Positions 31,801-42,722 of a DNA stretch of 64,000 bases are shown one piece after another. A program made the position numbers and the translations under genes. The stretch lies in contig CAWZYM010000305.1 of NCBI GenBank assembly GCA_963966185.1, positions 510,001-574,000 of the forward strand. Direction: 5' to 3'. The notes beneath the pieces were generated by a model. That model had not been told where the DNA came from, did not search any database, and saw nothing but the letters and a program-made list of their open reading frames with translations. Within the stretch, counting starts at the first letter, position 1, and each line of letters opens with the position of its first letter. This stretch comes from Rhabditoides inermis (lineage: Eukaryota; Nematoda; Chromadorea; Rhabditida; Rhabditidae).

Positions 31801-34800
31801 GGTAACTAAACCACCATCAGATACGAACAGAAAACACTCTGCGACAACAGGCGCTGGGTTTACAATGCATGTCAGAAGAATCCCACTCGCTTCGCATTCG
31901 CATTGCAATCTTCTCTTTCTTCTGTCGGGGGTTCCGTGGTATAGTGGTAGCGATCTCGCTTCGCAATCTCGAGTCCCGGGTTCGATCCCGCACAGCGTCA
32001 AAATGTTTTGCCAATGCGATATCTTGCTCGATTGCAAATGCGGCGCGGGCCGGATTTGCGATAGTTGACCCGCCCCCAGCGTTGCAATTGCGGCGCGGGC
32101 CGGATTTGCAATAGTTGCCCCGCCCCCTAGCGTTGCAAATGCGGCGCGGGTCGTATTTACAATGACGTCTCATGCCGTGAATTGAACTTCACGACGAACC
32201 AATCCTCCTTTTTTGCAAGTGATCCTTGATGGATGGTGGTTGTTGTGAACTTGTGAATTCGGCTCAATTTCGAATCAAGTCTCTATTTTCAGAGAAAATA
32301 TGACCGCCTTTTGAAATTCAGCACAATCTGCATTTGACAAATTTCCGCGGCTCATCTCTCATTTACAGTGACTTTTGCAAAATAGAAGCGCAAAACAGAC
32401 GCATATCATTTTGTAGGCCGGAAAATACAAAAAAAGCCATTTGAACCCGATTTATATACATTTAAAACACGTAAAGTTACTTTTTTAAAACAAACTCACC
32501 ATTTTTACTTTAAACACTATTTAGTTTTTAGGTTATCAAAGAAATATAACGAATTGCACAACGTGGTGTTGGCTAGTTGCCGCTGAATAAACGAGCAGCT
32601 GTTTCGAAACGGGAAAAAAACGAGCTGTGAAATATTCAATCACCAAAAAATATGTCACTCACTGTCCAGTCGACATCGAGAACGAAAGAGGCGCCATCAA
32701 ACTGAAGTTGGACAATCTCTCTCTCACTTCCTCTCTCCCTCTCTTCCTCACTCACCGCTTCTCTCATGACGGTCATATCCTGTGCATTGTCATCATTATC
32801 CGAAACCTCCAGACACTCATCCGCCTCCTCCTTCTGTCCCCTCTTCTGCGAGGTAGGCGGAGTCTTCGTGGGCAGGGTCTCCTTCGTGGTCTTTTTCTGC
32901 GACTGCGAGGTGGGCAGAGTGGAGAGATCGGCAGCTTCGTCCGAGAGAGTGACGACCTGTGCATCTGGAGAGACGCTCTCCTTACTTTTCTTCATCTGAC
33001 TGCCCTTTTGCGGCTGTGACTCCGTTTTCTAAAATAAGGATAAGAGATTTGTGAGGGAAAACGGCAGAGAAAGACAGACAAACTGACGGCGAGTATCTGT
33101 TGCGGGTTGTCCATCATGTCGTTGAAGTCGTCATCTTCGGGGTTCCCCGAGTCCTGTCGCGTCAGATCCGTGCCCACTGTGCGCTGCAACATCACAACAT
33201 CACAACATCCATCTACCATCAACAATCCATTTTCATATAAAACAATATAACTGTTTCGTGATGCGAAAATTCTGCAGCATAAACCATGAAATAGAATAAA
33301 TCCGCAGATTCCAACTGTGCTTGCCTCCGGGGCAGTCTTGGCGAGGGTGCGGTATCCGCGAATCTGATCCATGGGAATATCCTTCTCAACCTTCTCTCGC
33401 TTCTCCTTCTCCCTCTTCCTCTCCTTGCGGGTAGTGTCCTGGTCCTGCAATCAATCATCCACGTTCTATCAGGACGACTTTTGCATTATTCACCTTGATC
33501 TCTTGTTGCAAGAACTCGGGCACGTTGGCTTCCCTCTGCTTCCTAAGTGCCTCTCTCTTGGCCTGCTTCTCCCGCCTCCTCCTCTCCCTTTCTTCCGCAC
33601 TCGACTGACTACCATGTGCCGACTCATTCGAACAGGGACGAGACTCGTCCGAACCACCCTGAACACGTTCGCATATTTATATACAACTACAACAGCTAGC
33701 AACCAGTCTCTTCAAAACGCGACCACCACTTCTACCACAAAATTGACCATGTAATTCCATACGACATGATAAGATAAGTAAACAAAACAAATTGTTGGAC
33801 TAGTCACCTTGAGCTGCTTGGCCACGTGCTTGTCTGCCGCCTGCGCAGTGTCTGCCTCATCGTCGCCCATCCCCCCGTCCCCTTCTTCCTTGTCCAACTC
33901 CACGTCGTCGGCATCCTCCCGCGCCTCCTCTTCCTCCACTGAACGAGCGTCAACATATATTTTGACCTAGCCTGTTTAAAAAGCATTTCGAAGAACCTGT
34001 CTTGAAGAGACTGACCATCCCATGAAAATTCGATTTTAACAATCAATACTTATTCCATATAAACCGCAAGCGCAAGCCCACCATGGAACACGTCCTCGCC
34101 ATACTCTTCCTCCTCCACCTTGTCGATCTGGCCGCGCTTTTTCGCCAGTGGAGTTGCGTTCTGCTCGGAATGAGGGGAGGACACAACAGAGGTGGCCTGA
34201 ATGGGTTCACAATGAACAATCATGCGAGTGTGGGCTGACGTCGTGGTCTGTGTCGGTGAGGCGTCGCTTGGCGGGCTCAAAGTGTCCGTCGAGAGTCGAG
34301 CGCCGCTTCTTCTCGCGATTCGACGACATCTGAGAGAACATCGACGCCGTCTGAAACGGTTAGACGAGAACTCTCTTATTGAACTCTTTGTAACATATAA
34401 AAAGAGAGCTTTTATGTAAATAGCTGAATGCGCACCTCTTGCTTGAGCTGCTGGCTGGTGGCGTTCTCCTCCAATATCGCCCCGTGCGACGCGTCCAGAG
34501 AAGGAACGTCCGAGATGGACACTACCTCTGAAAGGTATATGTAAATAATGTGTTGCAGAGTTATGAAACAACGAAAAATACACAACGCACCCTTGGTGCT
34601 GCCGGTCTTCTTGGGTTTGGAAGTGTTGGACATGGCGCGTCCGACGCCCGGTATGTAGTCGGCGAGGCTCTTCTGTCCGTCCTTCTTCTTCTTCTTGGAT
34701 GTGGTGGGAGTGGGCGCAGTATCGTCGTCCGACTCTTCTATCACATGCAGATCCTCGTCCCGCACTGACCCGCAGCCCGATGCATTCGATATGACCTGAG

Positions 34801-35107
34801 AATTGGTATTGCAACATCACGGAAAAATGTCAACAACACAAATTTATGAAAACACCAACCTCGTCATCATCGTCCATGGATATTCCGGCGCGCTTGTTGC
34901 GCTCCTTGTTGGCCGCCGATTTCTGAGCAGTCTTCTGCGGCGGAGCCATCCCAGTCACCGGTTGGAACACGGGAATCGAACTCCCACTCGTCGCCTTAGA
35001 ACCTGATCACAACAATAAAACTTTCGAAAACTTGTCCCACATGAGATGAGAGACTCACCTGCTACGCTCTGATCTGCAGCAGCGAAATCTGGTATGATAT
35101 TTGACAT
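27464..35107 (-). CDS. parg: Poly(ADP-ribose) glycohydrolase (PARG)
   Basis: ATG at 35107 (MSNIIPDFAAADQSVA); stop at 27464. It is spliced into many exons. The N-terminal third is disordered and charged, with a QKSLADYIPG motif loosely like a PCNA-binding box. The regulatory segment ends FDGASFVLDVDW (exon 32663-33028) and continues SIGWTTATYAEKLL (about 31199-31286), then the exon at 30058-30165. The catalytic macrodomain is unmistakable: ADFANCYIGGGALGHGAVQ (28634-28742) followed by EEIRFLICPEMIVSQLL (28405-28534). This is the GGG-x(8)-QEE signature with both catalytic glutamates. ATGNWGCGVF follows at about 27945. The tail is charged (EEEEKDRQMEQADGEAEA). PARG removes poly(ADP-ribose) in DNA repair. 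The intron at 29533-29576 uses a GC donor. One intron holds a 1-kb satellite and another a transposon. Confidence 0.93.
30199..31185. repeat. About 1 kb GGAGAGA purine satellite in a PARG intron
   Basis: The plus strand is almost entirely A and G in variants of GAGGAGA and GGGGAGA, with two GAGCGGGGAGAGAGGGAGAG markers near 30692 and 30927. The mirror-symmetric polypurine sequence could form triplex DNA. Both strands stay open for over 350 codons (ERREERGERREERG, SSLLSPLSSLLSPL), but these are repeat artefacts. The tract lies between the PARG exons at about 30165 and 31199. Confidence 0.95.
31647..31717 (-). other. tRNA-like sequence, left copy in the TIR element
   Basis: On the minus strand, GGGTTCCGTGGTATAGTGGT continues to GGTTTCGATCCCGCACAGCG. 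A-box (TGGTATAGTGG) and B-box (TTCGATCC) elements for RNA polymerase III are present at tRNA-like spacing. The acceptor ends do not pair and the T-stem is one base short, so it is not a working tRNA. It is nearly identical to the right copy and inverted relative to it. Confidence 0.75.
31929..31999 (+). other. tRNA-like sequence, right copy in the TIR element
   Basis: Plus-strand partner of the copy at 31647-31717, also 71 nt. The A-box TGGTATAGTGG is at about 31937-31947 and the B-box GGTTCGATCCC at about 31979-31989. D-loop and T-loop features are recognisable; the anticodon arm and acceptor stem do not pair well. It is best read as a tRNA-derived (SINE-head-like) sequence with a possible pol III promoter. 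Confidence 0.75.
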
Positions 35108-35860
35108 GTATTGTCGGTCTAAGTGTATAACTGTAATGGTACACTATTGTGGGCACGAATCAAGCTGTATTAAGAGATAATTATCAAAAATAACAAACTG
35201 ATTCGAAAATTTAAGAATTGCCGCCCAAATGCGAATTCCTTCGCTCTATTCACAGTTTCGATGGGGCACAATTAGCACCAAATGTTATTATTTTTATTAA
35301 AAAAATATATGTTTTATATATATAGAGTCTTGCAATCAATAGATCGATTTGATTAATTGACCGAATTCAAAGCGAGCGAGTAGTCAGAGTCTTTGGTGAC
35401 GAGAGTTCAAGATGGCGTTGCGTGTCTGCGTAAAATTATAATGGCTCGCAAATAAGTTTCACGCTGTTCACGAGAGACATTAGAGAAGTTACATGAATGA
35501 TCAGAGCCCGTTCGATGAGATAAGGGTTTCAAATTGACAAAACTTTGCGTGACAAACGGGATAACAGGGTGAACATATTCACTACGCTAACTAGGTCAGT
35601 GTGCTTTCGTTATGCATGTTCACTCATTTGTTTATGACGTCGAAGTTATCGATTAGAAATCGATCTCGTCAATGGTATTTTGAATGTAAGTGTCGATTTT
35701 TCTGTGCTTACTGTCTGTTTCTGCCTGTATTTTTCCTATAGTCTATAACTTCGAAAAGTAATTGCGTATAATATTTATGAGATCTAATTATCTAATACAA
35801 ACCACCTGCCGTCGATTTTTTCTTTTCCGACTCCTTCCTACAATTCCATTCATAATTGAG
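35108..35860. other. Divergent intergenic region, PARG to first chemoreceptor
   Basis: AT-rich, about 750 bp. It contains TATATATAT near 35312-35325 and no coding signal I can support. Both flanking genes start here and point away from each other. Confidence 0.6.
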
Positions 35861-37235
35861 ATGTCTATCACACCACCATTCCAAGATCCTTCGTTATTCT
35901 TTCAAATAGTCCATGTAATCAGTATTGTACTAGTTGTTCCTATTAGTATCTTCATTTTGTATATGATTATCCGAGGAGCTTCGAACACTATGAAGATCTA
36001 TCGATGGCATCTATTTACCCACCAAGTGATATGAATATCAGAAAAAAATAACATATTTTTATTCAGTTAACTTCTCTTCTATTTGATGTTACGGTCGGTT
36101 CGCTCACCACTCCTTGTATATGGCTTCCGTTACCAGCCGGGGTTCCCGGAGGAATATTGAGTACTGTACTCAGAGTTCCTACTCACTATCTTGTAGTAAG
36201 TCGGTGAGAATCAATAAAGAGACCCCAGTTTCAGATCTCTACACTCTCGTTTGGTATATTCGCTGGATGTTCCGTTGCGCAACCATTTATGTATCGCTTT
36301 CACGTATGATAAACCACTCTTGATAAAAACCATATCGTTTCAGTTATTACTCGGCAATGTTCTAGAAACACATTTCTTTTACATCACTATACTATTATAT
36401 TTCTTTTTATCAGTTCCTTTATTTTCGTATGGAATATTCGTTGTAGGAGTTGGAGTAATGAATGCGACCGAGAAACTGGAATTTGCTAGAGAATATCCTA
36501 TGTTGAAAGAACAAGTGTTCTGGGATCGAGCCGTTGTCTATGATACTAGCAATTCTCACGTGAAGGTACACACATTTCATTTAGATCTAAAGAAGTTTAA
36601 AATTGAAATAAACCTTGAAATTTTTTTTTAAAAAATCTGTTTCATACTTTCCAGCGTTGTGGTGTACTGTATCAAATAACTTTTTCAAACTAACATTGAA
36701 ATATCTCTCAATACTTACTTCTAGATTTGGCTCACTGCTCTGATGAGTGAAATAATTGTTATTTCGTGTTTGATAACAACTTGCATAGTCGGCTCATTTT
36801 TGATACTCAACGGTCACCGAACTACAATGAGCAGTAGAACAAAGAAGCTGCATAGAGATTTTCTCGTACAACTCATGATTCAAGTAACTTCGAAAGAAGT
36901 CATAAATAGTATGTAAAACATAAACCCATTTTCAGATCACTTTTCCAACTGTTGGCATGGTGATTCCAGCTTCGTGCGTCGTTGTGGCTTTACTATTCGA
37001 AATGTGGATGTTTCAAAGTGAGTATTCAAAAAACCTAATGTAATGGCGTAATTTAGACAAGTGTTACATTCTGATGATGATTCTCTCAAGCCACGGTCTC
37101 GCAAGTGGCTTCGCTTTGGTTCTTTTATACCCTTCGTACAGAAAGTTCTGCATAGGATTTCTTCCGGGCAAACGACTTGGAATACAGATTCAAATGAAGA
37201 CAGGGATCCAACGAAACAAACCTGCAAAACGTTAA
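35861..37235 (+). CDS. Str-superfamily (srh/sri-like) 7TM chemoreceptor, gene 1
   Basis: Exons 35861-36025, 36067-36196, 36235-36303, 36344-36565, 36725-36883, 36936-37017 and 37057-37235 join to a protein of about 330 residues. It begins MSITPPFQDPSLFFQIVHVI. Seven hydrophobic segments are visible, with CIWLPLPAGVPGG after TM2, MSSRTKKLHRDFLVQLMIQ before TM6, and the typical tail motif LLYPSYRKFCIGF after TM7. These are hallmarks of the nematode Str superfamily, which is expressed in sensory neurons for odour and taste. I cannot separate srh from sri by eye. An in-frame ATG lies further upstream, but the chosen start matches the other two receptors. Confidence 0.8.
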
Positions 37236-38143
37236 TAATGTAGCAACACAATAACGAATAAATGTTGAATGAACTTGTTGAATGGACTGTTGCGATTAGT
37301 TTTGTGATGCTCGTGCTTCGGATAATAAGAAGTCGCACAGCGCTAATGCCATACATCTGGTGCGATGGATTGCCGCGGCAATGCAATTACGACTTACAAT
37401 TACAACATCGAAGGCGCTCGATGAACTACATAGGTGATAGGTGGTCTTCCTTTCACGGTTGCTCGCACCTTCACGCTAGATGACACTTGGTCTACCTCAC
37501 AAGTTGTGTAACTTCGAAAAAAAATTGGAACGCATTTCAATTTACGCTTCATGATACCGGCTCGTAAGCATATGTATCCTACATTGTAGCGTAGGAGTGT
37601 AAACACGTTTCTCACATATAGGAACACTCTGCTAGAAAGGTTTCTTACCAGAGAAATGAGACATAATTTTTTGATCAATTTGATTCACACAAGTTGGTTT
37701 AAAATTCAAGTATCGCAGATGGAAAATGTGGATCGTGATTTCACCTGTCTGTTGTCTGTTTCAACGAACCTTTCGAGATATTTTACACTGAATTTGTTTC
37801 GGTCATTGATTTTCATCAACTACATTCATTAAAAAAACTTTCTTGTTATTGTTCCGTTTCTTTGTATGCATACATCTATGAGCGAATTAGCTGTGCGCAA
37901 GATACAGTGCGCGAAAAACAGACCTCCTATTGATGGTTACGAATTTGATAAAACGCGAAAACACTGTGGTGAGAAGAGAGACGCAGACGGTGAGCGTGCG
38001 CCGCTCTCTCAGTTCAAGTGTCTCTCACAATTATGAACAAATAAAGTAGTCTGCTCTGAAACAGTAGCATCAAACATATGATTTTTGTGATACAAAAAAT
38101 CGTTCGCTGTATGAGACTTTATATGAGATTACAGAGTAGCGGA
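37236..38143. other. Intergenic stretch between chemoreceptors 1 and 2
   Basis: About 900 bp without a supportable exon. Short frames on both strands have no transmembrane pattern. It is likely the promoter of gene 2. There is no microsatellite, unlike most of the window. Confidence 0.55.
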
Positions 38144-39558
38144 ATGGCATCTATAGCAGCTTTCGACGACCCATCTGCTTTCTTTTTCCGTGTTCACATC
38201 TTCTCGTGTTGTATAGTTATTCCAACAAGTATATTCATACTCATTATGATAATAAAAGGAGCCAATTCTAGTATGAAAACGTATAAATGGCATTTGTTCG
38301 TATATCAGGTAGGTGTTGCGTGTGTGAGAGAGAAAGATGACTATTCCAGTTGTTTTCTCTTTTATTCGATGTATCTGTCGGACTACTCACTTCTCCTTGC
38401 ATATGGCTTCCTTTGCCCGCCGGTATCCCAGGCGGTATTCTGAGTACTGTATTCAGAATTCCCGCGCATAATCTTACTGTAAGCTATTCTATCTTTGTGC
38501 ATTGGTAATGAATATTTTCAGATTTTCACTCTTTCCTTTGGAGCGTTCACTGGTTGCTCCATTTTACAGCCATTCATTTACAGATATCAAGTAAACTTTA
38601 GGAAATACTATTTCTTTTACTCTTAACAAAAATCTGTTTGATATTGTTTCATGTCTATATAGCTATAACATATAATAATTTCAGTTGTTGTTACCCTCAC
38701 ATCATTTCCTAAAAATCAATCATTTCAAAACTTTCATTTGCATTGTGTATTTCGTATTTTTTATACCACTTTTAACTTACGGAACGTTTTTTGTTAACAT
38801 AATGAGCGATGAGGAGAAAAGAGTGTTCGCAAGGGTAAACGAATCTAATACAAATCACACTCACGCCACTTTCACAGAAGTATCCCATGCTTGAAAAAGA
38901 GTTATTCCTGGATAGAGCTATTGCATACGATCCCAATAACATAACAGTCCAGGTAATGTTCTTGCAAAGTATTGTTGCGTTAAACGTAAGTACATTCCAG
39001 ACATTTCTTCTTGTTTTACTTGGTGAGATTATGATGCTTTCATTTTGTGTGGCGGTTTGCGTTCTTGGCTCTTTCACTGTCCTACGCAATCAAACAGCCA
39101 ATCTGAGCGAACGAACAAGAAAACTGCACAAGGATCTACTCATACAACTTATGTTACAAGTTAGTGTAACCAAATGTTCAAGTGTACACAATTCACATTT
39201 AGGTACTTTTCCCAGTCACCGCCATTGTGATTCCTGCTACTGCTTTCGTACTCTCACTCATTTTCGAACTGTGGTTTTTTCAAAGTGAGCCACGCAATAG
39301 ATTGATTTATCCTGTTCATATCCGGCTGTCGTAATGATAACGTCTTCAGACACGTGTGGTATTCTGATGACGATGCTGTCAGGCCATGGTCTGGCGAGTG
39401 GGTGTGGGATGATAGTGCTGTATCCCTCGTATCGACGCTTCTGCCTTCGACTCATCCCGCTTCCGGTCAGAGACACACTGGGCATACGAGTGACAGAAGC
39501 CAAGACCAGCTACCAACGAACCATCGCTGTCACCACGTTTGTCACAAGGCTACAATAA
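38144..39558 (+). CDS. Str-superfamily (srh/sri-like) 7TM chemoreceptor, gene 2
   Basis: Exons 38144-38308, 38350-38478, 38522-38590, 38685-38834, 38878-38952, 39001-39159, 39203-39284 and 39350-39558. It starts MASIAAFDDPSAFFFRVHIF. Landmarks align with gene 1: CIWLPLPAGIPGG, SFGAFTGCSILQPFIYRYQ, LSERTRKLHKDLLIQLMLQ and MIVLYPSYRRFCLRL. The tail is longer than in gene 1. Gene 2 has an extra intron after CGCAAGG near 38835 that gene 1 lacks. A longer in-frame start at 38078 exists but adds a basic stretch absent from its relatives. Confidence 0.82.
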
Positions 39559-39807
39559 ATGATTTGAAAAGTGAAATGTTCGATGTCGAAACACCATTGA
39601 TTACGTAATGCAAGTATTCTCTAACTGAATGTAATTACATCAAGTTCGAATTGCACAGCGCGTTTCTAAGATTAAATTGCAATCAAGCTATTTCATGGAA
39701 ACCACGTGTATCGATCACCATATTCGAATGCACCTGTCTTACATCAGAACCATTCCTTTAGCATGAATTATGAGATTTACGAACACACAGACTAGCTTGA
39801 CGCGGAA

Positions 39808-41185
39808 ATGCAGTTTTCCCGCTTCGAGGACCCGTCCTCGTTCTTCACAGTTATCCAGATAGTTGGAGTGTGTCTTGTCCTACCCTGTAATCTCTTCATC
39901 CTCCAAATGGTGATGCGGCAGGCCGGAGGATCCATGCGCACATTCAGAATGCATCTATTCGCACACTCCGTAAGCTTTGTATGATTATCAATTTCAACCT
40001 ATTTTATTGTATAGTAATTATTGTACAGTTTGAACACTATATAATTTTATGCGGTAGATTTCATTAATTGCATTTCAGTTAGTGGCGCTCCTCTTCGATC
40101 TCACCGTGGGCGTTCTTGTTGTTCCGAACATATGGATTCCACTTCCCGGAGGGTATCCAGGGGGGATAATGACTACTCTACTACATATCCCCACACACTA
40201 TCTCACTGTCAGTCTAGTTTCCTCTCTCTCTTTCTCTTTCTCTTCGACCATTGTGCATACTTCAGATTTTTACTTTATCATTTGGCCTTTTTACGGGTTG
40301 CTCAATTGCACAACCATTTATTTACCGCTATCAGGTTAGTTTGTGATTTTTAGATTACGAATGATCATAAATAGTTACAGCTTCTACTCTCACACAGTCA
40401 TCCGCTGAAAATCGAAAAACTGCATTATTTCATCGCAGCATATTACATCATCCTATACATACCGCTATTCCTTTTCGGAATGTTCTTTGTTAAGGAAAAA
40501 GATAGAGCCGCTAAAATTAAATTTGCAAAGGTGTCTATTTACCAGAAAGATTCAACAATTATGTGTTTCAGATATACCCGATTATCAAGAAAGAGATTAT
40601 GCTAGATACAACCGTAATGTATGAGCCATCGGCAGTCACAGTTCAGGTATAGAGACCATTCATTCCGAAAACCTTACTCATTCAGATTTTTCTCTACATG
40701 TTCCTTGTGGAAATGATTATCATCACGTTCACTGTGCTCTTTTGTATTTTCGATTCGTTTCGTATTTTGAAAGGCCACAGTTCGGATATGAGCGATCGGA
40801 CGCGGAAAATGCAGACGGATTTCCTCATTCAATTGATCATTCAAATATCATTCCCCGTTGTGGCTGTGCTGATTCCGGGAGCTGTTCTAATACTGTCAGT
40901 CATGTATGATCTATGGATATTTCAAAGTGAGTGGGAGAGTGAGGGAGGTGAGAGGGGGGGGGAGAGGAACGTGTAACCACCTGCTTCCCGCTTACAGACT
41001 ACAATGACGTCATCATGTCGGTTCTGTCCTGTCACGGTGTGGTTGATGGCTGTGGTCTCCTTCTCTACCCGTCCTACCGTCGCTACCTCCTTCGACTCCT
41101 CCCTTCTCCCATTCGAAATGTCATCGGAGTCACACCCCCTCCAAAATCAATCTTCGAAAGAACAGCTTTCACAAATGTCAGGTAA
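39808..41185 (+). CDS. Str-superfamily (srh/sri-like) 7TM chemoreceptor, gene 3
   Basis: Exons 39808-39969, 40079-40207, 40266-40334, 40381-40530, 40572-40646, 40686-40926 and 40998-41185. It starts MQFSRFEDPSSFFTVIQIV. The TM2-3 loop is NIWIPLPGGYPGG, the region before TM6 is MSDRTRKMQTDFLIQLIIQ, and the tail has LLYPSYRRYLLRLLPSP. The intron that splits the TM6 region in genes 1 and 2 (after ATTCAA or TTACAA) is missing, so one exon covers 40686-40926. This is an intron loss, or a gain in the other two. The last codons (TAFTNVR and stop) overlap a GT that could also be a donor. Confidence 0.8.
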
Positions 41186-41633
41186 TTATTATAATATGGA
41201 TAAACTCTACTACTAATGAATACAGAGCCGTAACAACCTCCTAGATATTCTTGGGGTTACTTTTGTAGATGCAGAGTTGTGTAGGATTGGTGAAACGCAC
41301 TGTTGTTCACTTCATTTCAGCAATAAAAGTGTTCATGTAATCATCTATTCCTTTAATATAAAATAATTTATTGCACTATACACGCGTCGCGGTGGCTCCC
41401 AACGCGCAATTTTTTTTTTTGAAAAAATACAGTACATAATAAATAATTTGTCTCTAGCTAATAAATAAATATAATATAAATACATTACATATATATCACT
41501 AACGGGGAGATGAATGACGAAGCGAATGGAATGTGCGCTGTTTACTAGTTGACTAGAAGGAAAGAGAAGTGTGGGCTGCCTCGGAGTGACATCATCCAGT
41601 GACGTCATCTGTCAGTGACGTCATCCAGTGACG
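41186..41633. other. Convergent intergenic region
   Basis: It separates the stop codons of chemoreceptor 3 and the BTB gene. It contains AATAAA-type signals for the plus gene near 41322 and an AT-rich stretch at 41350-41490. No gene seen. Confidence 0.6.
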
Positions 41634-41636
41634 TCA
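41600..41636. promoter_or_regulatory. Three perfect TGACGTCA palindromes in 37 bp
   Basis: TGACGTCA occurs at 41600-41607, 41616-41623 and 41629-41636 in short tandem units of AGTGACGTCATC type, with a TGACATCA variant just before. This is the full CREB/ATF site. The last copy overlaps the stop codon of the BTB gene, an unusual place for an enhancer. Confidence 0.6.
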
Positions 41637-41763
41637 TCGGTGCGTGACGGTGCTCGTTTGATTCATGTACTGCCCACTCATCGTGCCTTGCCCTTGACCG
41701 TAGCTGTTCTGTTGCTGACCCACCGGAAGAGACTGTTGCTGAAATGAAAAGGGTGAGAGAGAG

Positions 41764-41811
<48 letters not shown>

Positions 41812-42111
41812 GCACCCCGATCTGTCCTTGTGGCAGTGCGGTGTTCTGTCCTCTGAGCAGGTTCGCATCCGTCGAGTATGTCTTGCAGTGCGGGCACATC
41901 CAAGTGACAGACTGCAAACAAACATATAAACAATCATGTTCATGTAAACAAACAAGTAAAAAACAACAATCCGCCCACCTGGCAGGTGCTGTTCTGCTTG
42001 CATCGGGTGCAGTGGTGGCTCTGCAGACCGGGCTTGTCCATGAGAAGTGCCAGACGGTCGAGCATCGCCGCACGGGCACGCGTCGACAGACAGTCGTCTG
42101 CAAAGGAAGTA

Positions 42112-42162
<51 letters not shown>

Positions 42163-42686
42163 TCCACTCACACGTGCTCTGTTGTGTCATCTGTATGAGG
42201 TGTTCCGGCCTCTGTACCATCTGGAGGCAGGATGGTATCATCTCATGCAGGAAACACCGATCCAGGAGAGACAGCCGAACGAATACAGACAGCTGAATGA
42301 CACACATTTCAACACTCGATGACTTATATATTTTACATCACACTTTCACTTCATGACAAAACTATATATTTTGCCTTTTTAGTTTACAATTTTGATTGCG
42401 CAACACTTTCAGAATAGTGCGTGATTCTGCGAAACGTTGTTTCACATTTTTGCAGCCGTTTATCACGCTGGCATTTCACGTTCAGAATGTATTACAATGT
42501 TGTTGTCTCACTATAAACGTTATGAATAATTAAAAGAAGTTTCACCTGTGTCTGCGGTTGTAAGAGAATCGTGGCGCATTTCTTGAGAAGAGCAGGTGAC
42601 TCCATCTTACATCCGGCCATCAACACTGGGCCGATGTTGTGTTCTAGAAAAATGATAGGGATAGACGGGGGGGGGGAAGAAGAGGA

Positions 42687-42722
<36 letters not shown>

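Larger units (their letters stand above)
31291..32457. mobile_element. 1,167-bp non-autonomous terminal-inverted-repeat element
   Basis: The first 32 bp (31291-31322, ATATAAATCGGGTTCAAATG and on) are exactly repeated in reverse complement at 32426-32457. There is no transposase frame. Inside is a second, longer inverted pair: GTGAAGTTCAATTCACGGCA near 31563 mirrored at about 32173-32193, next to tRNA-like sequences. A roughly 59-bp GC-rich unit repeats about 2.5 times at 32031-32163. The ends are AT-rich and palindromic (TATA), so the target duplication cannot be read. The element fills most of a PARG intron (31287-32662). Confidence 0.85.

Noticed and set aside
31929..31999. Functional tRNA gene
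   Set aside because: Acceptor stem does not pair and the T-stem is one base short; it is within a transposable element and duplicated in inverse orientation.
31561..32200. CRISPR-like or viral interpretation of the GC-rich repeats
   Set aside because: Only about 2.5 units of roughly 59 bp without spacers, in a eukaryotic intron and inside a terminal-inverted-repeat element.
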